Shown here: positions 44,722 through 54,971 of the stretch, piece by piece
Numbering within the stretch: the stretch's first letter is position 1
Layout of the letters: each line of letters starts with the position of its first letter
Assembly: GCF_018137945.1 (NCBI RefSeq)
Contig: NZ_CP073089.1
Coordinates: 1,364,001 to 1,428,000 of the forward strand
DNA: 64,000 nucleotides
Direction of reading: 5' to 3'
From: Brevibacterium sp. W7.2
Lineage (GTDB): Bacteria > Actinomycetota > Actinomycetes > Actinomycetales > Brevibacteriaceae
Notes under the pieces: generated by a model
Seen by the model: the letters and a program-made list of their open reading frames with translations, nothing else
Databases searched by the model: none
Told to the model about the DNA's origin: nothing
Translations under genes and position numbers: made by a program

Positions 44722-45660
44722 GTGGAGATCTATCACGGCCTGGACGAGGTCCCGGACTTCGACCCCGGCACCGTCATCACCCTGGGCAACTTCGACGGCG
44801 TCCACCGTGGGCATCAGACAGTCCTCCGCGCCGTCGCCGCCGAGGCCGTCGAGCATTCGCTGACGTCGGTGGCGATGACCTTCGACCCGCACCCACGCAC
44901 GATCCACAGCCCGGACACCCCGACGCTGATGATCACGAGCCCGGAGCAGAAGTCCGCGCTCATCGCCGAGACCGGCATCGACGTCCTCTTCGTCCAGCCC
45001 TACGACCTCGAGTTCGCCGCGCAGACGCCGGAGGAGTTCGTCGCCCGGTACTTCGTCGAGGGGCTGAAGTGCCGGTGCGTCGTCGTCGGCGACGATGTCA
45101 GGTTCGGCCACGACAACTCCGGGACCATCGAGACCCTGCGCCGCCTCGGCGAGGAGATGGGATTCACCACGGTGACGATCGATGAGGTCGGGCGCGGGGG
45201 ACGGTATTCGTCGTCGCGGATCCGTGACCAGATCATCGCCGGTGATGTCGCCGAGGCGGCCGATCAGCTCGGTCGCTACCACCGGGTCGAGGGCACCGTC
45301 GTCCACGGTGACGCCCGCGGACGCGACCTCGGGTTCCCCACGGCCAACCTCTCCGCCGACGCCGCGGGACTCATTCCCGCCGACGGCGTCTACGCGGGCT
45401 GGGCGAGCTTCGAGGGGGAGGAGCATCCGTTCCCCGCCGCGATCTCGATCGGGACGAACCCGACGTTCCAGGGTGACTGCCGCCGGGTCGAGGCCTACGT
45501 GCTCGACAAGGAGTTCGGGGAGTTCGACGTCTACGACCGGCACATGACCCTCGACTTCGTCGCGCGCATCCGCGGACAGGTGACCTTCACGGGCATGGAC
45601 GCGCTCATCGCGCAGATGCACGAGGACATCGCCGATGTGCGCGAGGTCCTGCACACCTGA
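44722..45660 (+). CDS. ribF: Bifunctional riboflavin kinase/FAD synthetase
   Basis: Riboflavin to FMN, then FAD. 312 residues from GTG 44722 (VEIYHGLDEVP), chosen because the family starts near here and AAGGAG lies 11 bases upstream. GTG 44698 (behind GATACT, leaderless) and GTG 44653 (overlapping truB stop) are alternatives. N-terminal FAD synthetase: TLGNFDGVHRGHQTVL, MTFDPHPRTIH and YSSSRIRDQI. C-terminal flavokinase: GDARGRDLGFPTANL and AISIGTNPTFQG. Confidence 0.93.
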   Translation: MEIYHGLDEVPDFDPGTVITLGNFDGVHRGHQTVLRAVAAEAVEHSLTSVAMTFDPHPRTIHSPDTPTLMITSPEQKSALIAETGIDVLFVQPYDLEFAAQTPEEFVARYFVEGLKCRCVVVGDDVRFGHDNSGTIETLRRLGEEMGFTTVTIDEVGRGGRYSSSRIRDQIIAGDVAEAADQLGRYHRVEGTVVHGDARGRDLGFPTANLSADAAGLIPADGVYAGWASFEGEEHPFPAAISIGTNPTFQGDCRRVEAYVLDKEFGEFDVYDRHMTLDFVARIRGQVTFTGMDALIAQMHEDIADVREVLHT

Positions 45661-45753
45661 TAAGCTGATCTCTGCCGTTTTCACCGGCCGCGGTCCCAGA
45701 GGGCTGGAACTGACCTGTTCCGGCGCCGCGCAACGATACGTAAGGAGAACTCC

Positions 45754-46023
45754 ATGGCTCTCGATACTGCCACGAAGCAAGAGATCATCAAGGAATACGG
45801 AACTCACGAGGGCGACACCGGTTCTCCCGAGGTTCAGGTTGCCCTGCTGACCCGCCGGATCACGGATCTCACCGAACACTTCAAGGATCACAAGCACGAC
45901 CACCACTCGCGTCGTGGCCTGCTGCTCCTCGTCGGTCAGCGCCGCCGGATGCTCAAGTACCTCCAGCAGGTCGACATCGAGCGCTACCGCTCGCTCATCA
46001 AGCGCCTCGGCCTGCGCCGCTGA
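45754..46023 (+). CDS. rpsO: 30S ribosomal protein S15
   Basis: 89 residues, standard length. ATG 45754 with TAAGGAGA. Motifs: [41 protein letters not shown] and [12 protein letters not shown]. It binds 16S helix 22 early in assembly. Terminator 113 bases downstream. Normally adjacent to pnp, but here 1.3 kb of repeats separates them. Confidence 0.97.
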   Translation: MALDTATKQEIIKEYGTHEGDTGSPEVQVALLTRRITDLTEHFKDHKHDHHSRRGLLLLVGQRRRMLKYLQQVDIERYRSLIKRLGLRR

Positions 46024-46136
46024 TTCCAGCGCCGCTGCGTCCAGCGCCGCTGATTCGGGTCGACCCGGATCCGCGGCCGGCTCTCTGAGGCTGCTTCCTT
46101 GCTGAGGTTGCTATTGCGCTGAGTCCGTCAGCTCGC

Positions 46137-46170
46137 ACGAACGCCCCGCCCTTCTCGGCGGGGCGTTCGT
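46137..46170 (+). terminator. Terminator after rpsO
   Basis: Perfect 14-bp stem (ACGAACGCCCCGCC at 46137-46150 with 46157-46170) and CTTCTC loop, then CGTTG. Strong. Confidence 0.82.
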
Positions 46171-46294
46171 CGTTGCCGGGGGAGGGGCTGGCTGGGCCGG
46201 GGGCGTGGCGCCGGTGCAGAGCGGTGCTTGTGACGGTACGGGTTGGTGCTGTAACGGTGCATGGCGGTGGTGGAACGGTGCAGTGCGCTCCGGC

Positions 46295-47029
46295 GACACG
46301 GGGTGCGCGGAGTGCCTGTCGGCCAAAAGTCGAATGCCGCTCGACTAGTGGTCGGGCGATTCTACTTCTGGCCGACAGTCGGTGGTGTGTCGCGAACTTC
46401 TCGCCGGCAGATCGACTTTCGGCTCGCACAACGACTTCTCGAGGACAGGACTTCTGGGCGGCTCAGCGACTTTCCGCCAGCGAACAACTTCTCGCGCGCG
46501 GGAGCGTCAGAGTTTTGGCGCCGATGTTGCGACACGGGGTGAGCGGAGCGACTGTCGGCCAAAAGTGAAATGGCGCTCGACTAGTGGCCGGGCGATTCTA
46601 CTTCTGGCCGGCAGCCGGTGGTGTGTCGCGAACTTTTCGCCGGCAGATCGACTTCCAGCTGGCACAACTACTTCTCGCGGACACGACTTCTCGCCGGCAT
46701 AGCGACTTTCGGCTGGCACAACGACTTCTCGCGCGAGGGTGCGTCAGGGCTTCGGCGCCGGTATTGCGACACGGGGTGAGCGGAGCGACTGTCGGCCAAA
46801 AGTCGAATGGCGCTCGACTAGTGGCCGGACGATTCTACTTCTGGCCGGCAGTCGGTGGTGTGTCGCGAACTTCTCGCCGGCAGATCGACTTCCAGCCGGC
46901 ACAACGACTTCTCGCGGACACGACTTCTGGGCGGCTCAGCGACTTCTGGCCGGCACAACGACTTCTCGCGCACAGGACTTCCGGCCGGCACAACGACTTC
47001 TCGCCGGCAGATCGACTTCCAGCCGGCAC
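46295..47029. repeat. Three tandem ~237-bp repeats with internal GACTTC iterons
   Basis: Units begin at GACACGGGGTG: 46295, 46531 and 46768 (lengths 236, 237 and a longer third copy). Each carries GAGCGACTGTCGGCCAAAAG, a 19-bp imperfect hairpin ending CTACTTCTGGCC, and then GACTTC motifs spaced 19 and 16 bases (19, 16, 19, 19 in unit one; the same order in unit two; seven intervals 19, 16, 19, 19, 16, 19, 19 in unit three). Copies differ by scattered substitutions. Confidence 0.9.
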
Positions 47030-47141
47030 GCAGCGCACGACGGGCAGCGCTCTCGGCACCCTCGCGCGCACCCGCGAGACCCCGGCCGTGACCGGGAGTT
47101 CAGCTGTGCGCGGACCCACGGTCGGATGACGGCAACTGCGG

Positions 47142-47147
47142 TAGACT
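47142..47147 (+). promoter_or_regulatory. pnp -10 candidate TAGACT
   Basis: TAGACT just after the repeats; the leader to the pnp GTG is about 190 bases. Confidence 0.4.
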
Positions 47148-47340
47148 GACCGGCGGACACCTATGCCATGGACGTTTCGGTCCTCGGTAGTGGCCTCCGG
47201 AGGATGGCAGATGCCCGCGCAGACGCCCTCATCCGTGGGCCCCGATCGATGACCGGCCCTGGTTCCATGGCGTCCACGACACTGTCCGCCGGCGCGGCAG
47301 GCGCACCCGCCCGTCCGTCGGCATCGAACTAGGAGACTAC

Positions 47341-49572
47341 GTGGGTACCACCCCTGAAACCACCGTGGCCACGATCGACAACGGTCGCTTCGGCTCACAC
47401 ACCATCCGCTTCGAAACCGGCCGCCTGGCCAAGCAGGCCGCCGGCTCCGCCGTCGCCTACCTCGACGACGACACGATGCTGCTCTCGGCGACCACCGCCG
47501 GCAAGCACCCCCGTGAGGGCTTCGACTTCTTCCCGCTCACCGTCGACGTCGAAGAGCGCATGTACGCCGCCGGCCGCATCCCCGGCTCGTTCTTCCGCCG
47601 TGAGGGCCGCCCCTCGACCGACGCGATCCTCACCTGCCGCCTCATCGACCGTCCGCTGCGCCCGTCCTTCGTCAAGGGTCTGCGCAACGAGGTCCAGGTC
47701 GTCGTCACCGTGATGTCGATCAACCCCGACCACCTCTACGACGCCCTGGCCATCAACGCCGCGTCGATGTCGACTCAGCTCTCGGGTCTTCCGTTCTCCG
47801 GTCCCATCGGCGGCGTGCGCATCGCGCTCATCGACGGCCAGTGGGTCGCCTTCCCGAACTTCTCGCAGCTCGACGACGCCGTCTTCGACATGGTCGTCGC
47901 CGGTCGCATGGTCGGTGACGACGTCGCCATCATGATGGTCGAGGCCGAGGCCACCGAGAACTCGATCGACCTCGTCAAGACCGGCGCGAAGGCCCCCACC
48001 GAGGAGGTCGTCGCCGAAGGTCTCGAAGCCGCCAAGCCCTTCATCGCCGAACTCTGCCGCGCCCAGCAGGAACTCGCCGACCAGGCCGCGAAGCCGACCG
48101 TCGAGTTCCCCGTCTTCCGCGACTACCAGGACGACGTCTTCGAGGCCGTCAAGGACCTCGCCGAGGCGAAGCAGACCGAGAACTTCCAGATCGCTGACAA
48201 GCAGGAGCGCGAAGCCGCCGGCGAAGAGCTCCTCGCAGAGCTCTTCGACAAGCTCGGCGAGCGCTTCGAGGGCCGCGAGAAGGAGATCGCCGCGGCGCTC
48301 AACGCCCTGACGAAGCAGGTCGTGCGCAAGCGCATCCTCACCGAGCAGGTCCGCATCGACGGACGCGGGCTCAAGGACATCCGTCCGCTCTCGGCCGAGG
48401 TCGGCGTCATCCCGCGCGTCCACGGCTCGGCGCTCTTCCAGCGCGGCGAGACCCAGATCCTCGGCATCACGACGCTCAACATGCTGAAGCTCGAGCAGCA
48501 GATCGACTCGCTGTCGCCGGTGACCTCGAAGCGCTACATGCACCACTACAACTTCCCGCCCTACTCGACCGGTGAGACCGGTCGGGTGGGCAGCCCGAAG
48601 CGCCGCGAGATCGGCCACGGCGCTCTGGCCGAGCGCGCCCTGGCCCCGGTCCTGCCCTCGCGTGAGGAGTTCCCGTACGCGATCCGCCAGGTCTCCGAGG
48701 CCCTCGGCTCGAACGGGTCGACCTCGATGGGCTCGGTGTGCGCCTCGACGCTGTCGATGCTCAACGCCGGTGTGCCCCTCCAGGCTCCGGTGGCCGGCAT
48801 CGCGATGGGCCTCGTCTCCGACGTCATCTCCACCGACCAGGGCGAGCAGACCGCGTACGCGGCCCTGACCGACATCCTCGGCGCGGAAGACGCCTTCGGC
48901 GACATGGACTTCAAGGTCGCCGGCACCCGGGACTTCGTCACCGCGATCCAGCTCGACACGAAGCTCGACGGTCTGCCCTCCTCGGTGCTCACCGCCGCGC
49001 TCAAGCAGGCCCGCGAGGCCCGCATGGTCATCCTCGACGTCATGGCCGAGGCCATCGACGCCCCGGGTGAGATGGCGGCGACGGCTCCGCGGATCATCTC
49101 GGTGAACATCCCCGTCGACAAGATCGGCGAGGTCATCGGCCCCAAGGGCAAGATGATCAACCAGATCCAGGAGGACACCGGCGCGGACATCAGCATCGAG
49201 GACGACGGCACCGTGCTCATCGGCGCGACCGACGGCACCTCCGCCGAGGCGGCCCGCTCGATGATCAACGCGATCGCCAACCCGCAGGTCCCCGAGGTCG
49301 GCGAACGCTACCTCGGCACCGTGGTCAAGACGATGAGCTTCGGCGCGTTCGTCTCGCTCACCCCGGGCAAGGACGGGCTCCTCCACATCTCCGAGCTGCG
49401 CAAGCTCAACGACGGCAAGCGCGTCGAGGATGTCGAGGACGTCGTCGGCGTGGGCCAGAAGGTCCAGGTCGAGATCACGAAGATCGACGACCGCGGCAAG
49501 CTCTCGCTCGCTCCCGTCGTCGACGGCGATGACGACGCGGACGCCGAGGCGGACGAGGAGTCGGAGAACTGA
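47341..49572 (+). CDS. pnp: Polyribonucleotide nucleotidyltransferase (PNPase)
   Basis: 3'-5' phosphorolytic RNA degradation and RNA tailing. 743 residues from GTG 47341 with AGGAG five bases upstream. Two RNase PH domains ([30 protein letters not shown] and [17 protein letters not shown]). The KH domain has [20 protein letters not shown], and the S1 domain [26 protein letters not shown]. The C-terminal acidic tail overlaps the start of the next gene. Confidence 0.97.
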   Translation: MGTTPETTVATIDNGRFGSHTIRFETGRLAKQAAGSAVAYLDDDTMLLSATTAGKHPREGFDFFPLTVDVEERMYAAGRIPGSFFRREGRPSTDAILTCRLIDRPLRPSFVKGLRNEVQVVVTVMSINPDHLYDALAINAASMSTQLSGLPFSGPIGGVRIALIDGQWVAFPNFSQLDDAVFDMVVAGRMVGDDVAIMMVEAEATENSIDLVKTGAKAPTEEVVAEGLEAAKPFIAELCRAQQELADQAAKPTVEFPVFRDYQDDVFEAVKDLAEAKQTENFQIADKQEREAAGEELLAELFDKLGERFEGREKEIAAALNALTKQVVRKRILTEQVRIDGRGLKDIRPLSAEVGVIPRVHGSALFQRGETQILGITTLNMLKLEQQIDSLSPVTSKRYMHHYNFPPYSTGETGRVGSPKRREIGHGALAERALAPVLPSREEFPYAIRQVSEALGSNGSTSMGSVCASTLSMLNAGVPLQAPVAGIAMGLVSDVISTDQGEQTAYAALTDILGAEDAFGDMDFKVAGTRDFVTAIQLDTKLDGLPSSVLTAALKQAREARMVILDVMAEAIDAPGEMAATAPRIISVNIPVDKIGEVIGPKGKMINQIQEDTGADISIEDDGTVLIGATDGTSAEAARSMINAIANPQVPEVGERYLGTVVKTMSFGAFVSLTPGKDGLLHISELRKLNDGKRVEDVEDVVGVGQKVQVEITKIDDRGKLSLAPVVDGDDDADAEADEESEN

Positions 49573-50912
49573 TACCAGGCTCCACGCACACCGGGGAGGA
49601 CAGCCGCATCGAACGGTCTGTCCTCCCCGGTGGTCTCACCGTCACCACCGAGCACATGCCGGGTCTCGCCTCCGAGACGATCGGCATCTGGGTCGCCGCC
49701 GGGTCCCGTGACGAGACCGCGGCGACCGCCGGCTCGACCCATTTCCTCGAGCACATGCTCTTCAAGGGCACCTCGACGAAGGACGCGAAGACGATCGCCG
49801 CGGCCTTCGACCGCACGGGCGGGGACTCCAATGCCATCACGGCCAAGGAGTTCACGTGCTACTACTCCCGCTGCCTCGTCACCGACCTCCCGGCGATCAC
49901 CTCGCTGCTCCTCGACATGGTCTCCGACTCCACGCTCGACCCTGTCGAGTTCGAACGTGAGCGCGGGGTCATCATCGAAGAGCTCGCGATGGCCGCCGAC
50001 GATCCCGGCGACGTCCTCTTCGACGACTTCGACGCCCTCGTCTTCTCAGACCACCCGCTGGCCCGTCCCGTCGGGGCGACGAAGGACCAGATCCGGGTGC
50101 TCGGCCACCACACCCTGCTCGACCACTACGCCTCGACGTATGTGCCCGGCCAGCTCATCATCGCCGCGGCCGGCGGCGCCGAGCACTCCGAGGTCGTCGG
50201 CATGGTCGAACGGGCACTGACCGAGACCGGAGCGTTCGCGACGACCGTGGCCCTGCCGGAAGAGGTCGAGACCTCGCCGGGCGCAGGCGTCATCGGGCAC
50301 CCGCATGCGGCCGCCTCGGCGCGCGCCCTGCCCGAATTCCGCACCGGCCGCTCGCACACGACCAAGGACACCGAGCAGTTGGGGATGCTGCTCGGATGCC
50401 AGGGTCTGCCCGAGGGCCACCCGGACAGGTTCGTCTACTCGGTGCTGCTCACCCTGCTCGGCGGCGGCATGTCCTCGCGGCTGTTCCAGAGCATCCGCGA
50501 GGAGCGGGGGCTCGCCTACGCGGTCAACGCGACCGCGAGCCAGTTCACCGACATCGGGACGTTCGGGATCTACGCCGGCTGCAGCCCCGAGAACGGGCAG
50601 GCCGTCCTCGACCTGGCACTCACCGAATGGGACCGCCTCGCGCAGCTCCCGCCGAGCCGTGCCGAACTCGACGAGATCGTCTCCCAGCTGTCCGGGTCGA
50701 TGGTGCTCGGACTCGAATCCTCGGCGGCGCGGATGAACCGCCTGGCCCGGGCCGAGATCTTCGGCATCCCGCTCGAAGCGCCCTTCGACCTCATCGAGCG
50801 CATCCGCTCGGTCACCCCCGACCAGGTCAGCGCCATGGCCGGCGATCTCCTCGTGCGACCGAAGGCGCTCTCCCTCGTCGGCCCGGCCACCGACGTCGCA
50901 CTGCGGGACTGA
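49569..50912 (+). CDS. M16-family zinc peptidase (PepR-like), non-canonical start
   Basis: Inverzincin-type peptidase of the processing-peptidase family. HFLEH and the distant Glu in [15 protein letters not shown] supply zinc ligands. The family's first strand ([27 protein letters not shown]) begins upstream of the only ATG (49656). No ATG, GTG or TTG occurs in frame before it. I therefore start at CTG 49569, which has AGGAG (49556-49560) 8 bases upstream and overlaps the pnp stop; ATC 49608 behind GGGGAGGA is another odd option. About 447 residues. It follows pnp as in Rv2782c. Confidence 0.82.
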   Translation: MIPGSTHTGEDSRIERSVLPGGLTVTTEHMPGLASETIGIWVAAGSRDETAATAGSTHFLEHMLFKGTSTKDAKTIAAAFDRTGGDSNAITAKEFTCYYSRCLVTDLPAITSLLLDMVSDSTLDPVEFERERGVIIEELAMAADDPGDVLFDDFDALVFSDHPLARPVGATKDQIRVLGHHTLLDHYASTYVPGQLIIAAAGGAEHSEVVGMVERALTETGAFATTVALPEEVETSPGAGVIGHPHAAASARALPEFRTGRSHTTKDTEQLGMLLGCQGLPEGHPDRFVYSVLLTLLGGGMSSRLFQSIREERGLAYAVNATASQFTDIGTFGIYAGCSPENGQAVLDLALTEWDRLAQLPPSRAELDEIVSQLSGSMVLGLESSAARMNRLARAEIFGIPLEAPFDLIERIRSVTPDQVSAMAGDLLVRPKALSLVGPATDVALRD

Positions 50913-50921
50913 GGCCGGCGC

Positions 50922-51524
50922 ATGGGTCGCAAACGCGCCGAGGTGCGCCGCGAGGAGATCCTCGCCGCGACCATCGACGAGATCGAGGCGACCGGGCTGC
51001 GCGCCCTGCGGGTCGCCGACGTCGCCCGCCGCCTCGACCTGAGCGCGAGCCTCGTCATCTACCACTTCGCGACGAAGGAGGCCCTCGTCACCGAGGCATT
51101 CGCCTTCGCTGGTGAGAACGACCTCGACCGGGCCCGGGCGATCGCCGCCGCGGACCGTCCGGCGCAGGAGATCCTCGACGACCTCCTCGCGTGGTACCTG
51201 CCGAGCGGGTCGACGCGCAGCTGGACGATCTGGATGGACGCATGGTCCGCGGCGCTCTTCGACGAGGAGATCAGGGCCACGCTCGCCCGTCTCGATCGCG
51301 CGTGGCAGACCGTGTTCGCCGAGGTGGTCCGCGCCGGTGCGGAGACCGGAGAATTCACCGTCGCCCCCGGTGACATCGCCGAGGCGGTGACGAAGATCCT
51401 CGCCCACCTCGACGGTCTCTCGATCCGGCTGATGACCTCCGAGACCGACTCCCGGGCACTCATGCTCGACTGGGTCCGCGACTTCGCCGACTCCGCCCTC
51501 GGACGCGCCCGCCCCCGGTCTTGA
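50922..51524 (+). CDS. TetR-family transcriptional regulator
   Basis: 200 residues from ATG 50922. N-terminal HTH: VRREEILAATIDEIEATGLRALRVADVARRLDLSASLVIYHFATKEALVTEAF. The C-terminal ligand domain has aromatic positions (WYLPSGSTRSWTIWMDAWSAALF). It lies in the same direction just ahead of the amino-acid dehydrogenase operon and upstream of a perfect palindrome (51562-51585). Autorepressor/operon repressor is the simplest role. Ten bases separate it from the M16 gene. Confidence 0.9.
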   Translation: MGRKRAEVRREEILAATIDEIEATGLRALRVADVARRLDLSASLVIYHFATKEALVTEAFAFAGENDLDRARAIAAADRPAQEILDDLLAWYLPSGSTRSWTIWMDAWSAALFDEEIRATLARLDRAWQTVFAEVVRAGAETGEFTVAPGDIAEAVTKILAHLDGLSIRLMTSETDSRALMLDWVRDFADSALGRARPRS

Positions 51525-51561
51525 CGCGTGGCGCCCTGCGGCCGCAGACTGGTGTGAGACG

Positions 51562-51585
51562 CTTACTGAACCGCTATTCAGTAAG
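51562..51585. promoter_or_regulatory. TetR operator candidate, perfect dyad
   Basis: CTTACTGAA (51562-51570), six-base spacer CCGCTA, TTCAGTAAG (51577-51585). Perfect 9-bp arms, AT-richer than its surroundings, 31 bases before the dehydrogenase ATG. TATTCA at 51575-51580 could be the -10 it occludes. Confidence 0.75.
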
Positions 51586-51615
51586 ACCTCCATCCGCCCG
51601 TCCCTCGGAGGCCCC

Positions 51616-52791
51616 ATGTTCATGGACATCACCTGGCAGGACCCGATCACCGGCACCCACGGCTTCGTCGTCATCGACACCCTCGTGCGCGGCGCCGCCT
51701 CCGGGGGCCTGCGCATGCGTCCCGGGTGCACCCTCGAGGAGGTGCGCGGACTCGCCGAGGGCATGACCCGCAAAGAGGCGATCCACCTCGTGCCCGGACG
51801 CCGGTACGTCCCCGTCGGCGGGGCGAAGGGCGGCATCGACTTCGACCCCCGCGCCGAGGGCGCCGTCGACGTCCTCGAGCGCTTCCTCGTCGCCGTCAAC
51901 CCGCTCATGCACGCGTACTGGGCGCTCGGTGAGGACCTCGGAGTCCGGCAGGACGACATCGACGAGATCCTCGAGCGCTGCGGCCTCGGCAGCGGACTGA
52001 GCGCGGTCGAGAAGCTCGTCGCCGACCCCGCCGCAGCCGAGCAGAGGTCACTGACGGCGTTCTCGACGATCGTCGACGGGGTCGCCCAGGACGAACTCGT
52101 CGGCGGACTCGGAGTGGCCGCCTCGGCGCTGGCCGCCCTCGAGGCCGACGGTCGGTCACCGGCGGACACGACCGCGGTGATCCAGGGATTCGGGTCGATG
52201 GGCGGGGCGACCGCGCGCTTCCTCGCCGAGGCGGGGGTGCGGATCGTCGGCATCGCCGATGCCGACGGGTTCGTCTCCAACCCCGCGGGCCTCGACGTCG
52301 AGACGCTGCTCGCCACCCGCGACCCCTACGGCGGCGTCTCCCGGGACGCGCTGCGCCCGGAGGACCAGGTCGGCGACCGCGACGACTGGCTCGCCGCCGA
52401 GGCCGACCTCCTCGTGCCCGCGGCCGTGAGCTACGCGATCACCGCCGACAACAGCGACCGCGTCCGTGCCAGGCACATCGTCGAGGCCGCGAACATGCCC
52501 GTCACCGCCGAGGCGGAGGAGGCCCTGGCGGCCCGCGGCGTCACCGTCGTCCCCGACTTCCTCGCGAACTCCGCGACGAACGCCTGGTGGTGGTGGGTGT
52601 ACTTCGGAGACATCGACGGCTCGTGGGAGCAGAGCCGGGCCCTCATCGTTGAGACCCTGCGGAACCTGACGACCGAGGCGATCACCGCGGCGCGGGAATC
52701 CGGCGTCACCCCGCGCGTCGCCGCTCAGGCCCGGGTCGACGCGAACCTCGCCGCCCTCGCCGACCTCGACCGCCCGATGGGTCAGGCTTAG
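51616..52791 (+). CDS. Glu/Leu/Phe/Val-type amino-acid dehydrogenase
   Basis: NAD(P)-dependent oxidative deamination of an amino acid to a 2-oxo acid. 391 residues from ATG 51616. Dimerisation/catalytic domain: GGLRMRPGCTLEEVRGLAEGMTRKEA and PVGGAKGGIDF (catalytic Lys). Rossmann domain: AVIQGFGSMGGATARFLAEAG. Substrate cannot be read. It begins 31 bases after the TetR operator, with the acyl-CoA synthetase 8 bases downstream. Confidence 0.87.
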   Translation: MFMDITWQDPITGTHGFVVIDTLVRGAASGGLRMRPGCTLEEVRGLAEGMTRKEAIHLVPGRRYVPVGGAKGGIDFDPRAEGAVDVLERFLVAVNPLMHAYWALGEDLGVRQDDIDEILERCGLGSGLSAVEKLVADPAAAEQRSLTAFSTIVDGVAQDELVGGLGVAASALAALEADGRSPADTTAVIQGFGSMGGATARFLAEAGVRIVGIADADGFVSNPAGLDVETLLATRDPYGGVSRDALRPEDQVGDRDDWLAAEADLLVPAAVSYAITADNSDRVRARHIVEAANMPVTAEAEEALAARGVTVVPDFLANSATNAWWWWVYFGDIDGSWEQSRALIVETLRNLTTEAITAARESGVTPRVAAQARVDANLAALADLDRPMGQA

Positions 52792-52799
52792 GGCGCGAC

Positions 52800-54971
52800 G
52801 TGGACCAGTTCTTCGATCCCAGCAGCGTCGCTGTCCTCGGAGCCTCGAACAATCCGGCGAAGTGGGGCTTCTGGCTCGCCGCCGGAGCCCTGACCGGGGC
52901 GGGGCGACGGCGCGTCTTCCTCATCAATTCGAGCGCCACCTCGATCCAGGGCGTGCCGACGCACGCGCGCCTGTCCGATCTGCCCGAGGCCCCCGAGCTC
53001 CTCGTCATCTCGATTCCGGGTGCCGGGGTCGAGCCCGTCGTCGCCGAGGCGCTCGCGGCGGGCGTGCGCGCGTTCCTCATCGTCTCCACCCGGGTGCCCC
53101 GGGCCGTCGAGCTCGCCGCGACGATCACCGCCGCCGGTGCCCGGCTCATCGGCCCCGGCTCCCTCGGCCTCGTCGACTCCGGCAACGAGCTGCTCCTCGC
53201 GTGGGGCCATTTCACGCCGGGCTCGCTCGCCGTCGTCTCCCAGAGCGGGCAGCTCGGCTCGGAGATCGCGACACTCTCGGCCCGCAGCGGCATCGGGATC
53301 TCCCGGTTCGCCTCGATCGGCGGGCAGTCCGATGTCCGGGCGGCGGAGATCCTCGACACCCTCGTCGACGATCCCGCCACCAGTCAGGTCGCCGTCTACC
53401 TCGAATCCTTCAGCGGGGGAGAGGCGATCGTCGCTGCCCTCCAGGGCCTGCGGGCAGCGGGCAAACCGACGATGATCCTCACCACCGGAGCCTCGACCGC
53501 CGGCAGACGGCTCGCGCGCTCCCACACCGGGGCACTCACCTCGGCGATCGACGCCGTCGATGCGGCCTGCCGGAAGGCCGGCGCGATCCGCCTGTCCTCA
53601 CCGTCGGAGATCGTCGAACTCGCCGGGTACTTCGCCTCCTCATGGCTGCCGGGCGGTCGCCGGGTCGCGATCGTCTCCGACTCGGGCGGTCAGGCAGCGA
53701 TCGCCGCGGACATGGCCGAACTCCACGGCCTCACCGTCGATCCGCTCACTGCGGCGACCCGTGCCCGCGTCGAGGCCGTCATCCCCGAGGCCGGGCACAT
53801 CGACAACCCCATCGACCTCGACGGGGCCGGGGAGAAGGACCTGAGCGTCTACGCCCGCGTCGTGCGCGAGCTCCTCACCGACGACAGCGTCGACGCCGTC
53901 GTCCTCACCGGGTACTTCGGTGCCTACGGGGAGGACACACCGGAGCTGGAAGCGGCTGAACTCGCCGAGGTGGCCGTGCTCGGCGAGGCTGCCGCGGAGC
54001 TGCGCAAACCCCTGCTCGTCCATTCGATGAGCGCGGATTCCCCGGCCGTGACCGACCTGTGGGCGCGGTTCGTCCCCTGCTACCGGTCGATCGACACGAC
54101 GATGCGGGTGCTCTCGCTCGCCGCGTTCTACGCCGCCCACTCCGGTCGGATCGCCGAGGCGCTCGAACAGTCGGCGGCACTGACCCCGTGGGGGACCGGC
54201 TACAGCGCGGCCCGGGAGACGATCGCGGCGGCCGGGGTCGCCGTGCCCGCTGGGGTGCGGGTGGGGGACTCCGATGACCTCGCCGAGGCGGTCGCGGCAG
54301 CGGGTCTGACCCCGCCGTTCGTCCTCAAGGCCGGGTGGCCCGCGCACAAGACGGAGGTCGGCGGCATCGTCCTCGGGTTGCCGGACCTGCCCGCGCTTCA
54401 CGCCGCGCACACGGAGATGGTCGGCCGCCTCGGTGCCGGTGAGTACATCGTCGAGGAGATGGACCGGCGCGAGCACGTCGTCGAGATCCTCGTCGGCGGG
54501 CGGCAGGACGAGAACTTCGGTCCCATCGTCATGGTCGGGGCCGGGGGCACGGAGACGGAGCTCTACGAGGACACCCGTCTCGAACTCGCCCCGGTGTCGC
54601 GGACCGAGGCCCTCGACATGCTCGCGCGGCTGAAGATCCACCGGCTCCTCCAAGGTTGGCGGGGCCGGCCACCCGCCGACGTCGAGAGCCTCGCCGACGT
54701 CGTCGTCGCCGTCTCGCGGCTCATCGCCGGGTCGAACGCGATCACGGAGATCGAGATCAACCCCGTGCGCGTCGCCGCATCCGGGGCGCTCGCCGTCGAC
54801 GCCCTCGTCATCACCGAGTCCGGGGAGACCGAGGAGACCGATGAGCCCGAGGAGACGGACGCGGCAGGCGACTCCGCCACCCCTGCCCACCCGAGCACCG
54901 ACACCCACGGCCCGGGCCAGGCCATCCCTACCCACCCGAGCACCGACATCCGAACGGAGACGAGCGCATGA
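52800..54971 (+). CDS. NDP-forming acyl-CoA synthetase (acetate-CoA ligase type)
   Basis: 723 residues from GTG 52800. CoA-binding domain (PSSVAVLGASNNPAKWGFW), ligase domain (VVSQSGQLGSEIATLSARSGIG), phosphohistidine site (RSHTGALTSAIDAVDAACRKAG), and a C-terminal ATP-grasp domain (PFVLKAGWPAHKTEVGGIVLGL, EMDRREHVVEILVGGRQDENFG). The last ~50 residues are Glu/Thr/Pro-rich with PTHPSTD repeats. It forms acyl-CoA from an acid, or runs backward to make ATP. The stop overlaps the next start. Confidence 0.87.
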   Translation: MDQFFDPSSVAVLGASNNPAKWGFWLAAGALTGAGRRRVFLINSSATSIQGVPTHARLSDLPEAPELLVISIPGAGVEPVVAEALAAGVRAFLIVSTRVPRAVELAATITAAGARLIGPGSLGLVDSGNELLLAWGHFTPGSLAVVSQSGQLGSEIATLSARSGIGISRFASIGGQSDVRAAEILDTLVDDPATSQVAVYLESFSGGEAIVAALQGLRAAGKPTMILTTGASTAGRRLARSHTGALTSAIDAVDAACRKAGAIRLSSPSEIVELAGYFASSWLPGGRRVAIVSDSGGQAAIAADMAELHGLTVDPLTAATRARVEAVIPEAGHIDNPIDLDGAGEKDLSVYARVVRELLTDDSVDAVVLTGYFGAYGEDTPELEAAELAEVAVLGEAAAELRKPLLVHSMSADSPAVTDLWARFVPCYRSIDTTMRVLSLAAFYAAHSGRIAEALEQSAALTPWGTGYSAARETIAAAGVAVPAGVRVGDSDDLAEAVAAAGLTPPFVLKAGWPAHKTEVGGIVLGLPDLPALHAAHTEMVGRLGAGEYIVEEMDRREHVVEILVGGRQDENFGPIVMVGAGGTETELYEDTRLELAPVSRTEALDMLARLKIHRLLQGWRGRPPADVESLADVVVAVSRLIAGSNAITEIEINPVRVAASGALAVDALVITESGETEETDEPEETDAAGDSATPAHPSTDTHGPGQAIPTHPSTDIRTETSA

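Larger units (their letters stand above)
46024..47340. other. 1.3-kb repeat-rich gap between rpsO and pnp
   Basis: Contains the rpsO terminator, three tandem ~237-bp units (46295-47029), the pnp -10 candidate and a ~190-base pnp leader. Open frames that cross the repeats are composed of repeat-encoded peptide and I do not call them genes. Confidence 0.8.

Noticed and set aside
46295-47029. CRISPR array
   Set aside because: Unit size ~237 bp with internal 16/19-base periodicity and no unique spacers between short repeats; no cas gene nearby.
46584-47129. Open frame of 181 codons across the 237-bp repeats
   Set aside because: The peptide is repeat-encoded, other frames are open too, and no ribosome site or conserved family motif is present.
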